Shown: positions 1 through 6,788, counted from the first letter of the stretch. The stretch: 6,788 nt of DNA from Devosia sp. (GCA_016793415.1 JAEUMC010000964.1:1-6788), one strand, 5' to 3'. Notes: generated by a model not told the origin, from the letters alone. A program made the numbers and translations.

Positions 1-1
1 G

Positions 2-454
2 GAAGCGCTGCGCGGCGTCGTGCGCACGGTGCTCTCCGAAGTGGCGCGGACTGGCCTGCCCGGCGACCACCACTTTTTCATCTCCTTCGTCACCAAGGCG
101 CCCGGGGTTCGGATGAGCCAGCGGCTGCTCGAGCAGTACGACAAGGAAATGACCATCGTGCTGCAGAACCAGTTCGGGGCCCTGAGGGTGACCGAGACAG
201 GTTTCGAGGTCGAACTCTCCTTCGACGGGCGTCCGGAACTGCTGGCGATCCCCTTCTCGGCCATCAAGGGTTTTTTCGACCCATCGGTGCAGTTCGGCCT
301 GCAGTTCGACGTCGAGCGGGTGAGCGGCGAGGATGCCGAGGTCGAACCCGAGGGCGCCGAAGAGCCGCATGCCGCGGCGCCGGCAAAGCCTGCCCCGGCT
401 GCCGAAGCACAGGGCGAAAAGGTCGTGAGCCTCGACAGTTTCCGCAAGAAGTGA
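2..454 (+). CDS. sspB: SspB-family ClpXP adaptor (alpha type), 5' end missing
   Basis: Stringent starvation protein B homologue of the alphaproteobacterial type. SspB proteins are cytoplasmic adaptors that bind ssrA-tagged and some native substrates and deliver them to the ClpXP protease (family knowledge). The reading frame is open from base 2, and the first visible residues, EALRGVVR, belong to the conserved N-terminal helix. The GTG at base 20 is therefore an internal Val codon and the true start lies before the window, probably only 10-15 residues away. 150 residues are visible. The folded SspB domain runs to about residue 105 and includes LPGDHHFFISF and the strongly conserved FFDPSVQFGLQF block. 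A flexible Ala/Pro/Glu-rich linker follows (about 109-138). The protein ends in KVVSLDSFRKK, which by analogy with other SspB proteins is the likely ClpX-docking tail (inference). The next gene starts 7 bases downstream on the same strand. Family assignment is confident; delivery of particular substrates is not shown by the sequence. Confidence 0.93.
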   Translation, partial: EALRGVVRTVLSEVARTGLPGDHHFFISFVTKAPGVRMSQRLLEQYDKEMTIVLQNQFGALRVTETGFEVELSFDGRPELLAIPFSAIKGFFDPSVQFGLQFDVERVSGEDAEVEPEGAEEPHAAAPAKPAPAAEAQGEKVVSLDSFRKK

Positions 455-461
455 CGGCGCG

Positions 462-668
462 GTGGAAAAGCGCTCGCTGACCATCGCCGGGCACCGCACC
501 AGCATCGCCATCGAACAGGAATTCTGGGCCGGGCTCGAGGCGATGGCTCTCGCCGGCGGAAAATCCATTGCCGCGGTCATTGCCGAAATCGATCAGGAGC
601 GCGAAGCGCCGAACCTCTCGTCGGCAGTACGGCTGGCGGTGCTCGCCTGGTACCGCGACCGCGACTAG
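462..668 (+). CDS. Small ribbon-helix-helix (RHH_4-type) DNA-binding protein
   Basis: 68-residue protein resembling the RHH_4 ribbon-helix-helix family common in alphaproteobacteria. Such proteins are dimeric DNA binders; the target of this one is unknown. The N-terminal strand segment RSLTIAGHRTSIAI (residues 4-17) would form the DNA-contacting ribbon. Helix 1 is about 19-31 (EFWAGLEAMALA), a GGKS turn sits at 32-35, and helix 2 is about 35-46. The conserved NLSSAVRLAVLAWY segment closes the protein. The GTG start is preferred because the next ATG, at 543, would remove the whole ribbon and most of helix 1. Only a weak purine-rich stretch (AAGAAG, inside the end of sspB) serves as a ribosome binding site, which together with the 7-base gap suggests translational coupling to sspB. 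The TAG stop faces the TAG stop of the opposing AsmA gene across 10 bases. The fold is well supported; a role as repressor, possibly of its own operon, is inference. Confidence 0.85.
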   Translation: MEKRSLTIAGHRTSIAIEQEFWAGLEAMALAGGKSIAAVIAEIDQEREAPNLSSAVRLAVLAWYRDRD

Positions 669-678
669 CGCCTTTGCT

Positions 679-3600
679 CTAGTTCCCCAGTCCGATATCC
701 ATCGGCCGATTGAACTCCTCGAGCGCCTTCTTCAGCTCTTCTTCCTCCTTGGCCTTCCTCGCCGCCTCGGCTTCAGCGGCTTGCTTGGCCGCGGCTTCCT
801 CCGCCGCCTGCTTCGCGGCGGCCTCTTCGGCGGCCTTCTTGGCAGCGGCTTCGTCGGCGGCCCGGATGGCGGCAGCTTCGGCGGCGAGCCGGGCCTTTTC
901 GGCCTCCTCGGCCTTGCGCCGTGCCTCGTCCTCTTCGCGCAGCTTTTCGAGCCGCGCCACTTCGGCCTCGTAAGCCTTGACCATGATTGCGTCGACGAGG
1001 CTCGAAACGTCGAACTTCCGCTCCGGCGCCAGCAGCGTGCCGCCAAGCCTCGCAGTCACCCGAGCGGAGCCGGTATCGACCAGCGCGGCCTGGGCAATCG
1101 TTGTCGGCGCGATGGTGTAGTCGCCGGCGAGGCCGAGACTGCCGAGCTGGATTGAGCCGCTGCCGAACAACTGCCCACCCTCCCCCTCGATCGACAGGTT
1201 GGGGCTGCGCAGCACACCGCCGGCGATGGTGAAGCCACCTGTCACCTGCGGCGCGAGGAACGGGCCATCGTCCAGCCGATCCTCGATCAGCGCGCTCAGT
1301 TCCTCGGGCTGCATCTCGAGCACATTCTCGACATTGGCCACCTGGCTCACCGCCTGCGGATCGAGCCGTTCGATCTTCAATCCGCTCACCGTGTAGGTGC
1401 CCTCGCCGGTCAACGCGCCGATGATGCCGGCGACCGAGCCACCGGTGCCATCGAACCGGCCGGACGCATCGATGGTGCCGTCGAGGGCATCGGCAACCAG
1501 CGACGGCGCGATGCTGTCGATCGACACGCCGGTCAGCGAGATCCGTCCGGTGACCTGCTTGTCGATCAAGGGACCCGAGCAGCAGACCGCGAGCTCCAGG
1601 CCGACAGAACCATTGCCCAGCTTGCCGGTGAGGTTGCGCAAGCGGGTGGTCGTAGCGTCCCAATCGAGATCGAACGCCAGGTCGGTGACCAATGGCTTGC
1701 CCGCCGCTGTAACCGCTGGTGTGGTCACCGAAACGCGTCCACTGGTGCCGCGCGGCCCATCGCCGGTGGCGAGCGGACCATCCGGCCAGAGGCCGTTACC
1801 CGTCAGCTGCGACGCCGGCCCGACGAGGGTCCCCAACAGTCCGCCCAGGTCCAGCTGCCCCGCCGCAATATTGCCGCTGACCACCCGGGTAGCGCCGCGG
1901 TTCGCCAGTTTCAGCTCGCCAGTGAAACTCTCCGCACCGGAAGTGCCGGTGATGTCGGACAGCTGCACATCGCTGAGCCCGGTGAAATCGACCCGCGCGG
2001 ACGCCGATATCGTCGGGAGCGAGACGCCATCGGCGCCGAGCCAGTCGGCGAAGGCCGTGGGATCGGCGAGCGCCGCCTTGATGGTGCCCTTGCCGCTATA
2101 GGCCGCAGGATCGGTGACGACGAGGTTGCCGGAAAAGCCCAGGGAGTCGCCGCCGCCTTCGACCAGCACGGTGGTCTCGAGGCTGTTGGCGATGTTGCCG
2201 TCGATGACGCCGACCAGATGTACCGGCTCGCCCTCGGCGAACAGGCTGACCGCCCCAAGGCCCAGTTGCGCGGTCATGGCGCCCGAGTCGGCCGACTTCA
2301 TGTCCAGCCGAACCTTGACTGGTCCTGACAGGGCGCGCAGGAACCCAGCCTGCAACTCGGCGTCAGCGGCCACCTCGGCCGTCCCCAGCCGACCGGACAC
2401 AGCGAGGCTCTGTGCGCCGTCGCCGCTTGGCGCATCGAGGCGCAAGGCCAGATCGGCCGGCAAGGACGGGGTGAGGAAACCGGTCAGTGCCGGCGACGCG
2501 CCGATGGCCTTGTAGAAGCTCGCCAAAGCCGGCGCGTCGGCGGAGGCGACGGTGAGCGTGCCGGCGCCCGAAAGCTCTGGCTTGGTGATCGAACCGAAGG
2601 CAGTGAGCGACGCCTTGAACTTGGCGCCGCCAAGATCACCGGCCGAAATGTCGTCCACTACCAGCACGCCGCCATCCCACGAACCTTTGGCGGAAAGCGC
2701 CCGGCCATTGAGCCCACCCAGCGTCATGGAGTCGGCGACCAGTTCGAACTCGCCCTTGGGGAACGTCGCCGGAAACGCCGCGTCGACGTTGAGATCGGGC
2801 AATAGAGCGAACAGCGCGGCACTGCGCGCCGCATCGAGTTGGCCCATATCGGCGGTGATATGCAGGTCAGGCGTAGCGCCGAGTCCGAGCTGCGCCGAAA
2901 AGGAGCGCGCCTCGCCATCGAGCTCGACCCGACCGTCGCTGACCGACAGCGTTTCGCCGACCAGGTCGATGCGGGCTTCGATCGAACCGGGCATGCCGAA
3001 CAGCGGGTTGCCTTCGGCCGGCTTCCGCCACAGCGTGGTCAAGGCATCGAGCCGCTGCGAGTTGAGCGACAGCTTGCCGGAGAATTCCGGCCGGCCGGTC
3101 TCGGTGGTGACCTCGCCGGACAGCGACACCCGGGTATCGCCCGGCAGCAGGCCGGTCAGGCCGCGAACCGTCCAGCCGCCGTCATGCGCTGTCGCGTCGA
3201 GCCTGACGTTGCGGAGCGAGAAGGCCCGAAGGTTCACTTCGGCCACATCGAGGCCGATGGTCCCGGGGATGCCGGGTGCCGCCGGGAGTGGCAGTTCGCG
3301 CAGCAGCCGGATCAGTTCATAGGGCTCAACCGCCTGCTCGGCGGTGGCATCGCGCGGCGGCAGAGCCAGCAGGCCGCCGGAGATCACCGCGTTGAAGGCC
3401 ATGCCGCGCCCGAGCGTTACGTCGGCGGCGCCGAGCAGGCGCGTCGCGGCGCGATTCTCGTCGGGGATCACCACGTAGTCGGAGAGCAGCACCTTGCCGG
3501 GGTTGGCCTCGACCTTGCTCGTCATCACCAGGTCACCCTGCCCGGCATCTTCCGCCCCCTCCTTGGCCGGCTTCGGCGGCGGCTGGCGGTAGGTCATGGT

Positions 3601-4302
3601 GCCGCTGAAACCGGGTACCAGCCCCGGCGTCAGGAAGCCTTCTGCCGCGAGGGTGAAGCGCTCGTCGGCGGGCCTCAGGGTCATGGCGAGCGAGCCGCCG
3701 CCCTCGGCATCGAGCTGGCCGGTGGTGACGCGCAACGCATAGACGGCGCCATCGACATTGCCGGTGCCCTGGAACGAGAAGGGCCCGCGCAGGGCCTCGA
3801 GCTTCAGATCGCCGGTGACGTTCGAGGCGATGTAGGTCTCGCCGGCCCGGGCATCGTGCAGTTTGACGGTACCGCCGCTGATCACGGCGTTGGCGACCGA
3901 AATGTTGCTGGTCACCGTCCGCGCAAGAGCAATGCCGGCATCGACCGAGCCATCGGCGGCAACATCGATCGACACCGTGGGACCCTCGAGCTGCAGCTCG
4001 GTGACGTTGTAGCGATCGCGCAGGAAATCGATCAGCGAGAAATCCGCCTCCACCCGCTCGACCGTCAGGCTCGGCGCCTCAGGCGGCCCGGCACTGACAT
4101 TGGCAAAGGTGAGCTTGGGCTGCGGCAGCAGCGAGAAGGCGACGTCGCCCTCGATCCGCACCGGGGTGCCGAGCACCTCGCCGGCGATGGCGGCGAGGCG
4201 GTCGCGATACTGTCCCCAGGGGATGAAACTGGGCACGACAAAGGCCGCGGCGAGCAGCAGGATCGCAATGACGCCGACGACGATGTAGAGCCGGTTGAGC
4301 AC
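679..4302 (-). CDS. AsmA-family envelope protein with long coiled-coil C-terminal tail
   Basis: 1207-residue AsmA-family protein. The family, which includes TamB, YhdP and YdbH, consists of inner-membrane-anchored periplasmic proteins forming long beta grooves implicated in moving phospholipids to the outer membrane. Residues 5-23 (LYIVVGVIAILLLAAAFVV) are an uncleaved N-terminal membrane anchor, followed by the typical AsmA opening IPWGQYRDRL and VRIEGDVAFSLLPQPKLTFANV. A long series of short beta-strand segments follows, broken by a Pro/charged linker at about 239-257. The AsmA_2-like C-terminal core spans about 860-1100. Residues 1108-1198 are an Ala/Glu/Lys/Arg-rich predicted coiled coil with four 9-residue repeats, ending in MDIGLGN. 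An adjacent Cys pair (907-908) is the only cysteine I could find. GTG at 4302 is chosen because family members begin close to LNRLYIVVG and GGGGA lies 12 bases upstream. A TTG at 4323 would add seven residues but has no ribosome binding site. asmA itself is not used as symbol because several paralogues exist and orthology to E. coli asmA is uncertain. Confidence 0.9.
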   Translation of the reverse strand: MLNRLYIVVGVIAILLLAAAFVVPSFIPWGQYRDRLAAIAGEVLGTPVRIEGDVAFSLLPQPKLTFANVSAGPPEAPSLTVERVEADFSLIDFLRDRYNVTELQLEGPTVSIDVAADGSVDAGIALARTVTSNISVANAVISGGTVKLHDARAGETYIASNVTGDLKLEALRGPFSFQGTGNVDGAVYALRVTTGQLDAEGGGSLAMTLRPADERFTLAAEGFLTPGLVPGFSGTMTYRQPPPKPAKEGAEDAGQGDLVMTSKVEANPGKVLLSDYVVIPDENRAATRLLGAADVTLGRGMAFNAVISGGLLALPPRDATAEQAVEPYELIRLLRELPLPAAPGIPGTIGLDVAEVNLRAFSLRNVRLDATAHDGGWTVRGLTGLLPGDTRVSLSGEVTTETGRPEFSGKLSLNSQRLDALTTLWRKPAEGNPLFGMPGSIEARIDLVGETLSVSDGRVELDGEARSFSAQLGLGATPDLHITADMGQLDAARSAALFALLPDLNVDAAFPATFPKGEFELVADSMTLGGLNGRALSAKGSWDGGVLVVDDISAGDLGGAKFKASLTAFGSITKPELSGAGTLTVASADAPALASFYKAIGASPALTGFLTPSLPADLALRLDAPSGDGAQSLAVSGRLGTAEVAADAELQAGFLRALSGPVKVRLDMKSADSGAMTAQLGLGAVSLFAEGEPVHLVGVIDGNIANSLETTVLVEGGGDSLGFSGNLVVTDPAAYSGKGTIKAALADPTAFADWLGADGVSLPTISASARVDFTGLSDVQLSDITGTSGAESFTGELKLANRGATRVVSGNIAAGQLDLGGLLGTLVGPASQLTGNGLWPDGPLATGDGPRGTSGRVSVTTPAVTAAGKPLVTDLAFDLDWDATTTRLRNLTGKLGNGSVGLELAVCCSGPLIDKQVTGRISLTGVSIDSIAPSLVADALDGTIDASGRFDGTGGSVAGIIGALTGEGTYTVSGLKIERLDPQAVSQVANVENVLEMQPEELSALIEDRLDDGPFLAPQVTGGFTIAGGVLRSPNLSIEGEGGQLFGSGSIQLGSLGLAGDYTIAPTTIAQAALVDTGSARVTARLGGTLLAPERKFDVSSLVDAIMVKAYEAEVARLEKLREEDEARRKAEEAEKARLAAEAAAIRAADEAAAKKAAEEAAAKQAAEEAAAKQAAEAEAARKAKEEEELKKALEEFNRPMDIGLGN
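763..870 (-). repeat. Four degenerate 27-bp tandem repeats in the AsmA coding tail
   Basis: Within the AsmA coiled-coil tail, four consecutive 27-base units encode AIRAADEAA, AKKAAEEAA, AKQAAEEAA and AKQAAEAEA. Reading from the 5' end of the gene the units lie at 870-844, 843-817, 816-790 and 789-763. They are in frame and clearly related at protein level, but diverged at DNA level, mostly at synonymous positions. This suggests an old duplication held by selection for an Ala-rich helix rather than a recent slippage product. Nine residues is not a multiple of the heptad, so the helix may be a charged single helix or TolA-like stalk rather than a regular coiled-coil dimer (inference). Confidence 0.75.
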
Positions 4303-4334
4303 GAGTCCGGTGAATCCCCGCAAAACTGCAGCAG

Positions 4335-4363
4335 AGTTTAGGCAATGGCCGCTGCCGCGTCAC
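4335..4363 (-). promoter_or_regulatory. Candidate sigma70-type promoter for asmA
   Basis: On the minus strand GTGACG (4363-4358) resembles a -35 box and TAAACT (4340-4335) a -10 box, each matching four of six consensus bases, with the preferred 17-base spacing. Transcription would begin near 4328, leaving a leader of about 25 bases before the GTG at 4302. It would leave almost no leader before the TTG at 4323, which also favours the GTG start. The boxes lie in the gap after zntB, where asmA would need its own promoter if it is not expressed only by read-through. The boxes are imperfect, so this is a candidate only. Confidence 0.35.
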
Positions 4364-4378
4364 GCACCGAACAGCGGC
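4348..4378. repeat. 7-bp inverted repeat around the asmA -35 region
   Basis: GCCGCTG (4348-4354) and CAGCGGC (4372-4378) are perfect inverted copies separated by 17 bases. One arm lies in the spacer of the candidate asmA promoter, the -35 box is in the loop, and the other arm lies just upstream. That is a possible operator geometry. No T-run follows on either strand, so it is not an intrinsic terminator. A 7-bp GC-rich pair can arise by chance in DNA of this composition. Confidence 0.3.
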
Positions 4379-4446
4379 ACTGCTTCACTATCGCTGCGGA
4401 TCGCGTCCGGCTCGCATCAGTCCGAAAGCTGAGTCCGCTCCGGGAC

Positions 4447-5448
4447 CTACATCCACTTCTTCTTGCGCATGAAGAGGTAGATGGCGACGCCGAGGACGCA
4501 GAGGAAGCCGGTGACGATCCAGAAAGCGTAGGGGCTATCGTGGAAGGGAATGCCTTCGACATTCATGCCGAGGATGCCGCTGATCACGGTGAGCGGCATC
4601 AGCACCACGGTCGCGGCAGCGAGCAACAGCATGGTCTGGTTCATCTGCTCGGCGCGGGTATCGAGCAGTTGTTCGTGCACCAGCACGGCCCGCTCCGAAA
4701 GGGTCTGCATCTCGTCGCCGAGCCGCGCCGTGCGCGCCGCCGCTTCGCGCAGGCGGACCCGGTCACGGGCGGTGAAGAAGCTCAGATCTTCGATTTCGAG
4801 CGTGGTCAGCACATCGCGCTGCGGCCAGATCAGCCGACGCATGTTGATCAGGGTGCGGCGCAGATGGGCGAGCCGCGAGCGGCTGTCGCCGGCGCGGTTC
4901 AGCATCAGCGTTTCCTCGATGGTATCGAGGTTGTCGCCCATGCGCTCGATCAGCGGCTCGATGCGGTCGGCGGCGCGCAACGCCAGGCGCGCGACCAGGT
5001 CGGCCGGCGAGACCGGCGCGTGATGCGTCTGCTGCCACTGGGTGATGCCGAGGAACTCGACGATGTTGAGTTCCGAAGCGATGATGACGCGGCCCTTCTC
5101 GATCCACAGCGTCAGGAGCTGCCGGCCGACATCCTCGGGATCCGCACCAGGGCGGGCCACCCGCAACACCACCAGCGCCCGGTCGTCGAGCACGGTGCAG
5201 CGGCTGCGGGTCGAGGGCACCGTGATCAGATCGGCGTTGAAATCGCCGAGCTCACGCTTCAGCCAGACCTTGAACTCGGGCGCACGCGAGTTGCCCGAGA
5301 TCAGCGCGAACCCCTTGGCCGGGGTGGCGAACGTCGCCTCCTCGGCCTCCTCGAGCTTGCGCACGCCGCCGCGGCCGTCGAACTGGACGATGGTCATCCA
5401 GTCCTTGATCGGCTGGCGCTGGTTGCTGGCCGGCATTGCTTCGCCCAT
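4447..5448 (-). CDS. zntB: ZntB/CorA-family metal ion transporter
   Basis: 333-residue member of the CorA superfamily, closest in appearance to the ZntB branch, whose members are pentameric inner-membrane channels or transporters that move zinc in the E. coli and Salmonella proteins. Residues 1 to about 265 form the cytoplasmic alpha/beta funnel and long stalk helices, including the family-typical SELNIVEFLG and a helical stretch around 145-265. Two transmembrane helices lie at the C-terminus (about 272-293 and 307-327). The signature GMN is at 294-296, followed by the ZntB-like VEGIP loop, and the protein ends in the basic RKKKWM. Length fits the family. The ATG start has a good ACGGAG ribosome binding site five bases upstream. 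It lies 10 bases after valS, so the two are probably one transcript. Transport substrate and direction cannot be told from the sequence; Mg2+ or another divalent ion is possible, so the symbol is by resemblance. Confidence 0.88.
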   Translation of the reverse strand: MGEAMPASNQRQPIKDWMTIVQFDGRGGVRKLEEAEEATFATPAKGFALISGNSRAPEFKVWLKRELGDFNADLITVPSTRSRCTVLDDRALVVLRVARPGADPEDVGRQLLTLWIEKGRVIIASELNIVEFLGITQWQQTHHAPVSPADLVARLALRAADRIEPLIERMGDNLDTIEETLMLNRAGDSRSRLAHLRRTLINMRRLIWPQRDVLTTLEIEDLSFFTARDRVRLREAAARTARLGDEMQTLSERAVLVHEQLLDTRAEQMNQTMLLLAAATVVLMPLTVISGILGMNVEGIPFHDSPYAFWIVTGFLCVLGVAIYLFMRKKKWM

Positions 5449-5453
5449 GGGGG

Positions 5454-5459
5454 CTCCGT
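5454..5459 (-). promoter_or_regulatory. zntB ribosome binding site touching the valS stop
   Basis: On the minus strand ACGGAG sits five bases before the zntB ATG. Its first base is the last base of the valS TAA stop (5461-5459). Ribosomes ending on valS therefore terminate directly on the zntB initiation region, which favours translational coupling (inference). The motif supports ATG at 5448 as the real start. Confidence 0.7.
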
Positions 5460-6788
5460 TAGCTCAGGCGTGACAGAGCCTCGGTGAGGCGGGCACGGCG
5501 ATCCTCCGCCTCGGCGCGGCGGCTGCGCTGCTCTTCGATCACCTCTTCGGCGGCCTTGGCAAGGAACTGCTCGTTGCTCAGCTTCTTGTCGATCTTGTCG
5601 ATCTCGACCGTCTCTTTGGCGATATCCTTCTTCAGCCTACCGCGCTCAGCATCCAGATCGATGACACCGGCGAGCGGCAGCACGAAAGTGGCCTCACCAA
5701 GGATCAGCTGGGCCGAGTCGCGCGGCACGTCGGAGGTATAGTCGACGCTGTCGAGCCGGGCGAGCCGGGTCAGCGCCGACAGGTTGGCCTCGACGCGGGT
5801 GCCGGTCGTTTCCCCTGCCCCGACCACCAGCAGCTTCACCTTGGCGCCGGCGGGCACGTTCATCTCCTGGCGCACCGAGCGGATGCCGGAGATCAGCGCC
5901 ACCAGCCAATCGAGCTCGGCTTGCGCCTCTTCATCTTCGAGACCGGCCAGTTCCGGCCACTCGGAGATGATCAGCAGTTTCTCGCGCGCCGGGCCGGTCT
6001 TGCCGGTTTCCGCCCACAGCTCTTCGGTGACGAAGGGCATGAACGGGTGCAGCAGCTTCAGGATCTGGTCGAGCGCGAAGGCAGCAGTCGCCTGGGTTTC
6101 GGCCTTCGCCGCCTCGTCCTCGCCGGTGAACACCGGCTTTGCCAGCTCGATGTACCAATCGCAGAAGGTGCCCCAGACGAAATCATAGGCGGCGTTGGCG
6201 GCTTCGTTGAAGCGGTAGTCGTCGAGCGCCGCGGTGACGGTCGCCACGGCGCGCGCGGTCGAGCCGACGATCCAGCGGTTGATCGCCAGGGTATTCTTCC
6301 TGGGATCGAACGCCTCGGCGCGGGCGCAACCGTTCATCTCGAGAAAGCGCGCGGCGTTCCACAGCTTGGTGACGAAGTTGCGATAGCCCTCGACGCGGGA
6401 GATGGCGAGGCGCATGTCGCGGCCCTGCGCCGCCATGGCGGCAAGGGTGAAGCGCGTCGCGTCGGCGCCGTACTCGTTGACGAGGTTCAGGGGGTCGATG
6501 ACGTTCCCCTTGGTCTTCGACATCTTCTGGCCCTTCTCGTCGCGGACCAGCGCATGCATGTAGACGGTGTGGAACGGCTCGGTGCCGGTGAACTCCAGCC
6601 CCATCATCATCATGCGGGCAACCCAGAAGAAGATGATGTCGAAACCGGTGACCAGCACATCGGTCGGATAGTACTTCTTGAGCTCGGGGGTCTGGTTGGG
6701 CCAGCCCATGGTCGAGAACGGCCACAGCGCGGACGAGAACCAGGTATCGAGCACATCCTCGTCGCGATGCAGCGGCCCCTTGCTGTCC
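5459..6788 (-). CDS. valS: Valyl-tRNA synthetase, C-terminal half (N-terminus beyond window)
   Basis: Class I aminoacyl-tRNA synthetase that charges tRNA-Val in the cytoplasm. About 442 C-terminal residues are visible, roughly half of the usual ~900 or more; the reading frame stays open to the right edge, so the start lies outside. The visible part opens with the ValRS hallmark DEDVLDTWFSSALWPFST, then FDIIFFWVARMMMMG of the catalytic fold. The KMSKS loop follows as KMSKT (6526-6512), the ATP-binding signature, continuing as KGNVIDP. The helical anticodon-binding domain begins near AINRWIVGS (about 6286) and contains FCDWYIELAKP and LHPFMPFVTEELW. The last ~65 residues (about 5656-5462) form the charged coiled-coil arm typical of ValRS, which contacts the tRNA elbow in known structures. 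The HIGH motif and editing domain are not in the window. It is upstream of, and probably co-transcribed with, zntB. Confidence 0.97.
   Translation of the reverse strand, partial: DSKGPLHRDEDVLDTWFSSALWPFSTMGWPNQTPELKKYYPTDVLVTGFDIIFFWVARMMMMGLEFTGTEPFHTVYMHALVRDEKGQKMSKTKGNVIDPLNLVNEYGADATRFTLAAMAAQGRDMRLAISRVEGYRNFVTKLWNAARFLEMNGCARAEAFDPRKNTLAINRWIVGSTARAVATVTAALDDYRFNEAANAAYDFVWGTFCDWYIELAKPVFTGEDEAAKAETQATAAFALDQILKLLHPFMPFVTEELWAETGKTGPAREKLLIISEWPELAGLEDEEAQAELDWLVALISGIRSVRQEMNVPAGAKVKLLVVGAGETTGTRVEANLSALTRLARLDSVDYTSDVPRDSAQLILGEATFVLPLAGVIDLDAERGRLKKDIAKETVEIDKIDKKLSNEQFLAKAAEEVIEEQRSRRAEAEDRRARLTEALSRLS

Noticed and set aside
20..22. GTG as the start of sspB
   Set aside because: The frame stays open to base 2 and the residues before it (EALRGV) match the conserved N-terminal helix of alpha-type SspB proteins, so the real start is outside the window.
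568..1155. Plus-strand open frame of 195 codons overlapping the RHH gene and the end of asmA
   Set aside because: The Leu/Gly/Phe-rich pattern is simply the reverse-strand reading of the Ala/Glu/Lys repeats in the AsmA tail, and it overlaps two supported genes.
2839..4341. Plus-strand open frame of 500 codons antisense to asmA
   Set aside because: It lies wholly opposite a clear AsmA gene. The translation is rich in Arg/Gly/His/Gln/Ala with no recognisable domain, and long antisense frames are expected in GC-rich DNA where the third-position bias suppresses stops.
4379..4446. Possible terminator after zntB
   Set aside because: I looked for a GC hairpin followed by a T-run on the minus strand and found only a direct repeat of CGGACT and weak imperfect pairings with no T-run. 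Read-through into asmA remains possible.
4345..5487. Plus-strand open frame of 380 codons antisense to zntB
   Set aside because: It mirrors the ZntB coding frame, shows no family features, and has no ribosome binding site or gene context. It is a shadow frame.
6602..6613. Four CAT triplets in a row, a possible microsatellite
   Set aside because: On the coding strand they are four ATG codons for the MMMM of the ValRS block FFWVARMMMMG, a functional Met-rich segment similar in related enzymes. There is no sign of expansion.

Overview
The window is a GC-rich, densely coded stretch of chromosome, most likely from an alphaproteobacterium, probably Hyphomicrobiales. A Devosia-like genus is my best guess, but that is inference. 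The main pointers are the alpha-type SspB adaptor followed at once by a small RHH_4-type ribbon-helix-helix protein, and a long AsmA protein with an Ala/Glu/Lys-rich tail. All five genes look like vertically inherited core genes. I see no mobile element, CRISPR array, tRNA or rRNA, and no base or codon usage that sets one gene apart.

Layout. The plus strand at the left edge carries the 3' part of sspB (bases 2-454), then after 7 bases a 68-residue ribbon-helix-helix gene with a GTG start (462-668). From 679 to the right edge everything is on the minus strand. In transcription order this is the C-terminal half of valyl-tRNA synthetase (valS, running off the right edge and ending at 5459), a ZntB/CorA-type metal transporter (5448-4447), a gap of about 120-145 bases, and a very large AsmA-family envelope protein (4302-679). 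The plus and minus gene groups converge tail to tail with only 10 bases between their stop codons. No stretch over 300 bases lacks a gene.

How the genes relate. sspB and the ribbon-helix-helix gene are probably co-transcribed, and the second may be translationally coupled to the first. zntB is closely linked to valS: the valS stop codon abuts the zntB Shine-Dalgarno sequence. asmA is separated by a spacer holding a plausible sigma70-type promoter, so it may be transcribed on its own as well as by read-through. Functions are ordinary: proteolysis adaptor, small DNA-binding regulator, metal ion transport, envelope lipid transport and translation.

I found no convincing undescribed multi-gene system. 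The points most worth a second look are the tandemly repeated coiled-coil tail of the AsmA protein, its isolated Cys-Cys pair, the start-site and promoter arrangement of asmA, and the tight convergent junction.
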